Assembly: GCA_019414665.1 (NCBI GenBank)
Contig: DXLO01000002.1
Coordinates: forward strand, 1 to 64,000
Direction of reading: 5' to 3'
DNA: 64,000 nucleotides
Source of the DNA: Bacteroides sp.
GTDB taxonomy: Bacteria; Bacteroidota; Bacteroidia; Bacteroidales; Bacteroidaceae
The notes beneath the pieces were generated by a model. It did no database searches. It was not told where the DNA came from and saw only the letters and a list, made by a program, of their open reading frames with translations. The translations under genes and the position numbers were made by a program. Positions 9,071-16,793 of the stretch are shown in pieces; within the stretch, counting starts at the first letter, position 1, and each line of letters starts with the position of its first letter.

Positions 9071-9996
9071 TGGATGACGGCTACTATAGATTCACTATAT
9101 TTGTTGTCAGAACATTCTTTCTCCGGCATATTGCTGATTTCATTTACAGCTTTTCCCGGTACAGAGCATTTTTTCTTTGCCCTCATTCTGAACCATGAGT
9201 ATTCTATATCAATGTGTCCTATGTCTATTGCCTGATAACCCCGTCGGGATAGGTCATAACATAACACTGTTGCCGTCATGCCCAATGCTGAGAGTATCAA
9301 GCAGTCTTTTGGTATAATTTTAGTTGCAGTTTCAAATATCTCGTCATATTTTGAAAATGCGTTTTGGGAGGGGCATATTATTCTCCGTATCGATTTCGCA
9401 TTGTCAAACAGGTCATTCCCGATTCCCAAGCAGCTGTATCTGCCTTCGATTATAAAGACAGGCCTTCCTTCCCAGATCTTTTTCAGTTGTCCGACCACAT
9501 GACCGACCTTGCTTTTGTCTTTCATGTCCATATAGAACCGGGTAAAATTTGTATCATAGTATGTCTTTTCCTGATTGGTGGTCTTCAAAATAAAATCCCT
9601 GTATGAACCACAGAAGGGAAACCAGAAATTTTTCGCATCATTTGTCATCTGCTTTGTGCTGACAAATGCGTAGGGAAGACACACGATATGGTTAGACAAG
9701 TTTGAATTAAGGACTTCCTTTAACCTTTCCCCCAGTTTTTTATCGGGACATTGGAAACCGTTTCCACTTTGGTTCATCACCATATACTCGCCATCGCCGA
9801 ATCTGGATACAGAAACCTGATTTGCCAATATGTATCGGATTGTTTCGTTTGTATCTCTTACTTGAATGGCCGACTCTTTGATAAATCTTTTATACTCGCC
9901 ATAATCAAACATACGTTTCAAGGGGTAATAGACTAATCTTATTATATCTCTGCACTTTGACATTTCCGTATATAAGTCTTTAATGTTTATTTCCAA
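9067..9996 (-). CDS. DUF1792 / GT-D fold glycosyltransferase
   Basis: A 309-residue protein with SVSRFGDGEYMVM (residues 62-74), the signature of the DUF1792 (GT-D fold) glycosyltransferases found in streptococcal glycosylation and capsule loci. Further conserved stretches are FCGSYRDFILK, VFIIEGRYSCLGIGNDLF and LILSALGMTATVL. There is no signal peptide, so it should act in the cytoplasm on the repeat unit. The first 30 or so residues are less conserved. The gene overlaps the pyruvyltransferase gene by 17 bases and the GT2 gene by 4. Confidence 0.85.
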   Translation of the reverse strand: MEINIKDLYTEMSKCRDIIRLVYYPLKRMFDYGEYKRFIKESAIQVRDTNETIRYILANQVSVSRFGDGEYMVMNQSGNGFQCPDKKLGERLKEVLNSNLSNHIVCLPYAFVSTKQMTNDAKNFWFPFCGSYRDFILKTTNQEKTYYDTNFTRFYMDMKDKSKVGHVVGQLKKIWEGRPVFIIEGRYSCLGIGNDLFDNAKSIRRIICPSQNAFSKYDEIFETATKIIPKDCLILSALGMTATVLCYDLSRRGYQAIDIGHIDIEYSWFRMRAKKKCSVPGKAVNEISNMPEKECSDNKYSESIVAVIQ

Positions 9997-11074
9997 TCAA
10001 ATTCCTGTTTAAGAACTCAATGCTTTCCTTTCTCTGTTGCGCCCATATTTTATTCACGCTATTCCAGTCGATTTCCCCTGACTTTATCTTGGAAACATCG
10101 CGGCTTGCTATTACTCTCTCCATCAATCCGAATTTTAAAAGTAAAGAATAAAATCTTGAGGCACCGCGGTTTTCGTTTACGATAGAATAAAAGTCATGGT
10201 TGAAAATGATAGAAAACACTGTGCCATGGAAGGAATCTGTCACCACAAATGCAGCATCGCGGAAAGATGCAATCCACTCTTCGACCGATAAAACGCAGCT
10301 TTTATCTGTATGAAACCATTTTATAGGAAGCCGTTCTTTTGAAGCAATCGCTTCAATTACCTTCCGCTTTTCGTCATTCATATCAAGGACGTAAGCAGCC
10401 AGATATTTGGATGTTGCAGGAACTACCCCCTCGCAGATTGAACTGTATTTGTCGCAAGTCAGAAGCAATGTGGGATCTAACACCTCAATGGCATTGCAAC
10501 CTAAATGTTTTTTGCACAAAGCGATACCGGATGCTTCTCTTACGGATATGCCATCGAATAGCTTTATCAGCTCCCTACATTTTTTTGTCTGGCTTTTTGA
10601 ATACTCCCAACAATCCACACCGAAAGATGCTGCATAAGCTACACGATGAATTTTATCATCCGTGCAAAAACTAAGAAACATATTGATAATCAATTCATTA
10701 TACATTGGTCTCCATACTTGGTCACTGCCTACTACAATAGCATCCAGTTTATGCTTGCCCACAATATCTTTGGGCATATAGACATACCTTTCATGGGTCG
10801 ACTCAATCATATCGTGAACGAAACGCTGTGTTTCCTTGTGTTTCCTTTTTGCTACAAAGGGGAGTTCCGGGAAATGGCTGTTTCTGCCCAGTAGTTTAGC
10901 TATTATGATTTTAGTCGTGATTAATGGCCAATAACGATATAAAAAATGTTTGTTTAAGGAACGAATCGTAATAGGCTCATGCCCCAATGACTTAATGGTT
11001 TGCTGCAACGCATAGTTCTGCAATATACCACCGTAATTGTCCACTAACGGCAATGTCAATATCCCAATCTTCAT
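9980..11074 (-). CDS. Polysaccharide pyruvyl transferase family protein
   Basis: A 364-residue protein of the CsaB/PssM-like pyruvyl transferase fold. The N-terminus GILTLPLVDNYGGILQNYALQ, VVGSDQVWRP in the middle, and TDSFHGTVFS (around residues 279-288) are the three recognised blocks. Members add ketal-linked pyruvate from phosphoenolpyruvate to sugars in surface polymers, and a pyruvate ketal would give the capsule a negative charge. It lies one base after the F420-beta-like gene, a pairing often seen in bacterial polysaccharide clusters. That partner is frameshifted here, which may affect this step. Confidence 0.88.
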   Translation of the reverse strand: MKIGILTLPLVDNYGGILQNYALQQTIKSLGHEPITIRSLNKHFLYRYWPLITTKIIIAKLLGRNSHFPELPFVAKRKHKETQRFVHDMIESTHERYVYMPKDIVGKHKLDAIVVGSDQVWRPMYNELIINMFLSFCTDDKIHRVAYAASFGVDCWEYSKSQTKKCRELIKLFDGISVREASGIALCKKHLGCNAIEVLDPTLLLTCDKYSSICEGVVPATSKYLAAYVLDMNDEKRKVIEAIASKERLPIKWFHTDKSCVLSVEEWIASFRDAAFVVTDSFHGTVFSIIFNHDFYSIVNENRGASRFYSLLLKFGLMERVIASRDVSKIKSGEIDWNSVNKIWAQQRKESIEFLNRNLIGNKH

Positions 11075-11075
11075 A

Positions 11076-12340
11076 TTATCTTCCTAATAGTTTCTTGATG
11101 ATTTTCTTTCCTTTAGTTCCAAAGAAGGCTCCTATTGCCCGCATAACTACCGAATAGATTCTGCCTCTAAGACTTCTCTTTGTAAGCTCCTCTATTACGC
11201 ATTTGAAGTCAATAGCATACCATAAGTTGAAAAATCTTTCTCTGTTCTTCGGGATGTCACAAGCTCTGACCAATGACGGATTCCGTTGGCAGAGGGCTTC
11301 ATAAGAAGTCGATCGGTTGTCCACATTAAGTGTGGCATACACCGCTTTACCTTTCTCCGTATTAACGCTTATGGCACTTATCCCTTTGTCGTCATCATAA
11401 TCGGGCATCAAGGAGGATATACCCCAGTAATCTCCCAAAGTAATGTCACTACCGCTTTTCCCCTTATTTGCCGGACAAGCATAGCAACTCGGACGTAAAT
11501 ACAAATTCGCCAAGAAGCCCCGCATGAACAAATTTTCATTTAGAGACTCAGAGAGCGAAACTGTATTTTTGTTTCCACTCTCGTCGGTCGTGGAAAGGGT
11601 GAGAGAGAAACTGTATTTTTGCCATCCCAAGCGTTTGTCTCTGAACGAAATACCCTCAACAAGGGCATTCCGTTCGGAGAGAAGCAGCTTAAGGTGAGAC
11701 GAAACCGTATTTTTATCGCACGTCAGTGCGATTACCTGTTTCAAGTATTTTCTCCAAACGCCCGGACTAGGCACACCGTGGCAGATGAAATCCACCAAAA
11801 GCAGATTTTCATACTCTTTCTTTAAGTATCTTTTTAGAGCCACTATTTGACAAGGAGTACCGGAGAAGAGCACCTTTCTATTTTGCTTCAAGAATTGTTC
11901 CGCCTGCTTGAACGTATCACCTGTTTTACTCTGCACATACTTGGAACCACGAAATACTGACACACCGTCAATCGTTTCCGTATAATCATGCTTCACCTCC
12001 CAATTCTCATCAAAACGGGCACCGAATACTACACCTCCTTGTTTAATTGTTTGTTCTGCCAAGATAGAAAATACGCCACCGGAAGAGCTGTGCATGCGTA
12101 TTTCTCATCGGTATTCTTGGCGGCATAAACTTGCAAAGGTATACGGGCATCTGCCTGATTAATAACCGGACACACATTTTCACATAATCCGCAATCAATA
12201 CAGATTGCTTCATCCACCTCAGGATAGAGAAAACCTTCCTCATCCTCACACATCGCTATGCACTGCTTAGGACAACGCTGTACACATGCGTTACATCCAC
12301 AGCATTGCGATTTATCTTTTATTTCTATCATTTGTGTCAA
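11076..12340 (-). pseudogene. 4Fe-4S / coenzyme F420 hydrogenase beta-like protein, frameshifted
   Basis: The first frame (from 12340) has two ferredoxin clusters, CCGCNACVQRCP (residues 13-24) and CIDCGLCENVCP (47-58). It reaches YAAKNTDEK and then loses the frame. The family's next conserved block, MHSSSGGVFSILAEQ, opens in the other frame at 12095 and runs for 339 residues to 11076. The total span is one base short of a multiple of three. The break is at a short A run (T at 12101-12103 on the plus strand), where one more base restores EKIRMHSSSGG. Not being a long run, this looks like an ordinary deletion or a sequencing error. The intact product would be a redox partner in polysaccharide modification; its exact role is unknown. 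Confidence 0.8.
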
Positions 12341-12358
12341 ATCACTGATAGGAAGTTT

Positions 12359-13900
12359 TTACCCTAATTGAATATTCAATCCTAACTTATTCAACAGTCT
12401 GTTAATTGGCATTGCAAACAAATCTCTCTCACCGGCATTCATTGAGCATCTCCAAAAAAGAGGCAGGTAAATAGCAGAGAAAAGCAATATGCCTATTGCC
12501 AAAGTGAATATATTGTATTGTATATCAATATAGATATTAATTAACATACATACTATCCCGACTATTATAGGCACAACAGACATTCCTGCTATCTCTTTCC
12601 AAAATTTGGGAATGTCAAGATGAATTTTCTTGTGGTAATAGATGTTCATCGCCACTATTTGACCGGCGGTCAAGGCCAATGCCGTACCAATGGCACAGCC
12701 TATCCCGCCATATTCTTTAGCCAAAGGAATGGATATGCCCAAACTGGCAATGGCTATTATTACATATAGTAACGAACGAAATCTCAATTGATTACGTGCT
12801 TGTAGAATGGAAATGCCCACATTCTGTATCAAAGGAACAGTAAGTGGAACGAAAAACAATAAGGTTATCCAATAAGCATCATCATAGTTTGTCCCCGCCC
12901 ATAAATGGATAAAGGGTCTGCCAAATACAATAAAGCCGGACAGTATGAACGCCATGACAATATATTGAATACGTCCGATACGGATAAAAATGTCTGATAT
13001 TGCTTTCTCATCATTTCCTTTCGTCACCATAGAAGTGATTCTTGGTAAAAAAACACCGGATATAGCCGTGCTGAAGCTCATGTAAATGCCTTGTAACTGT
13101 ATCGCAATGGCATATACTGCCACAACCATGGCTCCTTTAAACATTCCCAATACAAACTGTCCGGTACTCCAATAAATACGGTCCATAATGGCATTGAGGA
13201 AAAGCCAGAACGAATAGATGCTGACTTCTTTCAAAAATCCCCATTTAAATCGGACAAACTTTACATGTATGCAAAGTCTATATTTGCAATACCATGCATT
13301 GATGATGAGTGTAACCATATTGAACAGGGTAATCAGCACTACCATTGCTACTGCTTTGTAGCCTAATTCAAGTAATACCACCATTATCACAGTGTTCAAG
13401 ACAATCCGTGTAATATTGATTGCTTTAGGAAAGACAAACTTTTCATAGGCATTGATAACAGCTCCCCATATACTCATAGGGAAGGTGAAAGCAATATTAA
13501 ATACCATGAGCAGCATCATGACCCGTACCTTTCCCAATTCTTCGGGCGACATGGTATCGCCAAACAGAGTATCTATGTGAAGATATAATCCGAATCCTGC
13601 CCCTAAAGCAACCAAGCCGATGGCACAATACAAGACAAGGAACATCCCGAACATCTCATACTGCTCTTTCGTTTTTGCTTCCGCACGGAATTTGGCGGTA
13701 TATCTCACAATGGCATTGCCAAAGCCTAAATCGAGTACTGTCAGGTAGGCCACCACCGATGCGACCAACGAATACAATCCGTATTCATTTTGTCCCATCA
13801 TACGCAGCATATAGGGAGTGTACAATAACCCTATTATATTATTTAATCCTATGGATATATAGGATAAGGCAGCTCCCGCCTTCAATTGGTTAACAGCCAT
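12359..13900 (-). CDS. wzx: Wzx-type repeat-unit flippase
   Basis: A 513-residue protein with about 12-14 hydrophobic helices. The N-terminus, SYISIGLNNIIGLLYTPYMLRMMGQNEYGLYSLV, is typical of PST/MOP-superfamily flippases. It should translocate the undecaprenyl-linked repeat unit across the inner membrane, working with the EpsG-like polymerase. It is the only flippase in the operon. The gene starts 17 bases downstream of the predicted end of acyltransferase D and is followed 18 bases later by the Fe-S protein gene. Start chosen at MAVNQLKAGAALSYIS. Confidence 0.93.
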   Translation of the reverse strand: MAVNQLKAGAALSYISIGLNNIIGLLYTPYMLRMMGQNEYGLYSLVASVVAYLTVLDLGFGNAIVRYTAKFRAEAKTKEQYEMFGMFLVLYCAIGLVALGAGFGLYLHIDTLFGDTMSPEELGKVRVMMLLMVFNIAFTFPMSIWGAVINAYEKFVFPKAINITRIVLNTVIMVVLLELGYKAVAMVVLITLFNMVTLIINAWYCKYRLCIHVKFVRFKWGFLKEVSIYSFWLFLNAIMDRIYWSTGQFVLGMFKGAMVVAVYAIAIQLQGIYMSFSTAISGVFLPRITSMVTKGNDEKAISDIFIRIGRIQYIVMAFILSGFIVFGRPFIHLWAGTNYDDAYWITLLFFVPLTVPLIQNVGISILQARNQLRFRSLLYVIIAIASLGISIPLAKEYGGIGCAIGTALALTAGQIVAMNIYYHKKIHLDIPKFWKEIAGMSVVPIIVGIVCMLINIYIDIQYNIFTLAIGILLFSAIYLPLFWRCSMNAGERDLFAMPINRLLNKLGLNIQLG

Positions 13901-13917
13901 GGCATTGATTGTATCTA

Positions 13918-14917
13918 CTATTTTGTTCTAATCGGCATCGGATTGGGTAGCAAATCTTTTTGGGCAATAAACCAAGGAATAAGTTTCAGACACAGAGGGA
14001 TACAAGCCCAACAGATTAATATTGTGAATATAGGTAAAATCCCCCCCCCCAGAAATATTAAATCTGATTAATATATATTTCAGAGGGAGATAAACCAAAT
14101 GATGTGTACAAAGCGGGATAATAGAATATCTGCCAAAGTAACTGACAAAGGGTATGTGTTTGATGGTTTTGCATAAAAACAAGACGGCCATTACATCGGA
14201 TAAAGATAGTATGATACCTAAAATCCAATTGCCGATTATACTATTCGTGCTAAAATGAATATATGGGTCATCAAACCATCGGGCTATGCACAAAGCCACT
14301 CCATAAAACAATACTATCCATAGGGCATTGTATTTGTCATAAATGTTAGGGTAAAGCAAAGGCGTCTTTTTCAAAAGGTAGCCGCAATAGAAAAACGGCA
14401 AAGCACTCATGGCACTGTCTATATAGCAAGGAAGGAATAGATGATATGTACCCAGCAATACCCCGATTCCACCTATTCCGAAAACAAGGACTCCCCGTAG
14501 CCACTCGTTTTTTATCTTTAACGAAATGAAACAGAACATCAAATTAGCTCAAAACAAAGCAAGTAAGAACCAGATAGGTCCATTAAACAATTGACGTTGT
14601 GTGAATAAATCGGATATACCGGTTGCCTTGCTTTTAATAATATCGGGAGATAGCCAGCCTATCAAATAAAAAATGCTATAACTGGCCAAATAGAAAAACA
14701 GGAATGGTATCAGTATTTTATTGGCTTTCTTTACCAGCAAATTGAGAAATCCTCCATAATCTTTGAAAAACAAGCCTGACAAAATAAAGTAAAGAGGCAT
14801 ACGCATTCCCCGCAGCCCCGGAAAATCAACATTCACATCTGTATGCATCATTATGACCAATAAAATACATACTCCTTTTGCCAAATCTATAAACTCTATT
14901 CTTTTTTTAGTTTCCAT
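13918..14917 (-). pseudogene. Acyltransferase 3 family O-acyltransferase (copy D, nonsense codon plus G10 frameshift)
   Basis: The start METKKRIEFIDLAKGVCILLVIMMHTD matches copy B closely. At 14549-14551 an in-frame TGA interrupts the protein within GPIWFLLALF; the same frame continues with ANLMFCFISLK for another 160 residues or so. At 14041-14050 ten G shift the frame. With nine G the reading would go through SGGGILPIFT to a hydrophobic C-terminus and a stop at 13918-13920, just before the flippase start. The span is 1000 bases, one more than a multiple of three. Since the G run alone would not restore it, this copy is a true pseudogene unless the TGA is a sequence error. Confidence 0.85.
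14041..14050 (-). repeat. G10 homopolymer tract in acyltransferase D (out of frame; open at G9)
   Basis: Ten C on the plus strand, the longest run of the four, in the codons for SGGG near the C-terminus. In the present frame the protein ends with an unrelated hydrophilic tail; with nine G a hydrophobic helix and basic tail follow. Confidence 0.8.
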
Positions 14918-14954
14918 CCGATTAAATAGTAAGTTTTATTTTTCATCTTTATTT

Positions 14955-15965
14955 TCAGAACTTCTTGCCAAACACGATGGAACAGAACGTGTTGAGCAGA
15001 ATCTTGAAGTCGAACAGCCACGAACGGTGTCCTAAATAGTAAAGGTCGTACTCCAGACGACGCAACATCTTTTCCATTGTGTCCGTATAGCCGTTGTACA
15101 GCGTGGCATATGAGGTTACACCCGGACGGATCTGGTAAAGATAAGTGTATCGCGCATCATGCTCAAGTATTTGGTCGATATAGAACTTGCGTTCGGGACG
15201 TGGCCCTATGAATGCCATATCGCCACGCAGTACGTTGTAGAGCTGGGGCAGCTCGTCCAAATGGTGTGCACGGATGAAACGGCCTGTCTTTGTCAAACGG
15301 GGATCGTTGTCACCCCCGCTATGGCTAAGCTGCGGTCCAAACTTTTCGGCATCCAGACACATGGAACGGAACTTATAGATATAAAACGGGCGGCCAAACC
15401 TACCGATACGTTCTTGCTTGAAAATAGCACTTCCTCCATCTTCCCGGCGAATGGCAATATAACAAATCAAGAATAACGGAGAAAAAACAACCAATGCAAT
15501 CAATGACAATATGAAATCTCCGATGCGTTTGACATTGCGCGCAAATGCGGACATCCCGTCAGGAATGAAACTGTCTTTGGGTACGTATTTGCTTACATGT
15601 GTAGTTACTATTATTTCATCATTGTTGCTAATACCATCTTTCAGCTTGTTTACCCATTTTGTATATGCGTCTGTATTTATGGCATCAGGCATCCGCAGAC
15701 TTATATAAGTGTCCGTCTGTGAAGCAACTTCGATGGCATTCTGCAACAACGGTATGACCGATTCATTGGAAGTAATTGTACACGGCATTTGAAGACTTTT
15801 GGAATATCCCCGTATACTGTTATAACCATTGCTCTTGCCAAATAACCGTAAGCCATACGCCGAATAACCATATGCATACCACATACCTGTCATCTCTCCA
15901 CGGTACAAGTGAATTTGGTATCCATTATTACTATACTCATTGGTTAGAATGCTATTGGTTTCCAT
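14955..15965 (-). CDS. Undecaprenyl-phosphate sugar transferase (initiating glycosyltransferase)
   Basis: A 336-residue protein with the bacterial sugar transferase domain in its C-terminal 200 residues: membrane segment at 149-171, YKFRSM (197-202), DELPQLYNVLRGDM (237-250) and GPRPE (254-258), as in WbaP/ExoY/PglC-like phosphoglycosyl transferases. It would put the first sugar phosphate on undecaprenyl phosphate and so start each repeat unit. The N-terminal 140 residues lack the four or five helices of WbaP-type proteins and are a soluble, Tyr-rich region I do not recognise. This gene probably replaces the function of the WecA-like gene that is reduced to a stub upstream. Confidence 0.92.
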   Translation of the reverse strand: METNSILTNEYSNNGYQIHLYRGEMTGMWYAYGYSAYGLRLFGKSNGYNSIRGYSKSLQMPCTITSNESVIPLLQNAIEVASQTDTYISLRMPDAINTDAYTKWVNKLKDGISNNDEIIVTTHVSKYVPKDSFIPDGMSAFARNVKRIGDFILSLIALVVFSPLFLICYIAIRREDGGSAIFKQERIGRFGRPFYIYKFRSMCLDAEKFGPQLSHSGGDNDPRLTKTGRFIRAHHLDELPQLYNVLRGDMAFIGPRPERKFYIDQILEHDARYTYLYQIRPGVTSYATLYNGYTDTMEKMLRRLEYDLYYLGHRSWLFDFKILLNTFCSIVFGKKF

Positions 15966-16045
15966 AAATATAAAAAAACTCTATTATTTCTTGTGTGACG
16001 AGTACCATTGCTGTTCTATTGGTATTCTTATTTTGAGGAATGTAC

Positions 16046-16750
16046 TCACAAAAAACGCCTCAATTTATCCGACAAATTTTCCTGTATTTTTTTTGTAATT
16101 GCTTCTTTCCAAATTGAATGGCAATGGGTATCGCTACCAGCCAAGTCATAGAAACTGTTTCTCAGCAACCATTCGGCTTTCTTCCTTATCCCAATACCAT
16201 ATGCGCCGACTAACGAAAAAAGGTTGAGTTGAAGTCTTACATTCAATCCTTTCAATTGCCTGTAATCGTTTTCATCCATATATACATACCGTTCGGGATG
16301 TGCCAGTACGGGAATATAGCCTTTTGTCTTGATGCGGAGCAGGATGTTGTTCAATCCCATCGGAGGATTGAAATAAGAGGTTTCCACTAATAAATGTTTT
16401 CCGTCCTTGCCCAAAGGCAGTACATCGTTCTTCGCCAGACGTTCTTCAAACAGATTGTCAAGCATATTCTCGGTGGCAAGATAAAGCATAATGCTTCCCC
16501 GATAGGTAGCCTTTAATTCCATGAATCTTTCTTTCAACTCTTTTGTCGTGTTCGGCATATCCTCCATGACGTGTGGTGTTAGCCAAACCTCTTTGATTCC
16601 CAACTGCTCATAAAAGGAGAGGAGTTGCAGGGATTCGTCTATCGTCTGCACACCGTCATCCACATCGGGAAGCAGGTGACAGTGCCAATCAGTAAAGCCT
16701 TGAAAGATTCCACTATCCTTCAGACTGATGCGCTTATTAAAAGACCACAC
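16046..16750 (-). CDS. PHP-domain tyrosine-protein phosphatase (CpsB/YwqE-like)
   Basis: A 234-residue protein with the PHP metal-binding motif DWHCHLLPDVDDG at residues 21-33 (His23 and His25, Asp31). HPERY follows near residue 150, and GSDTHCHS near the end supplies further metal ligands. CpsB-type enzymes dephosphorylate the C-terminal tyrosines of the cognate Wzc-like kinase and so control chain length and export. The gene lies 43 bases downstream of the wzc-like gene, as in many capsule operons. Length matches the family (240-260). Confidence 0.9.
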   Translation of the reverse strand: MWSFNKRISLKDSGIFQGFTDWHCHLLPDVDDGVQTIDESLQLLSFYEQLGIKEVWLTPHVMEDMPNTTKELKERFMELKATYRGSIMLYLATENMLDNLFEERLAKNDVLPLGKDGKHLLVETSYFNPPMGLNNILLRIKTKGYIPVLAHPERYVYMDENDYRQLKGLNVRLQLNLFSLVGAYGIGIRKKAEWLLRNSFYDLAGSDTHCHSIWKEAITKKIQENLSDKLRRFL

Positions 16751-16793
16751 GAAGACAAAGAAGAATTAAGAATGAATGATGAAGAATGGATTT

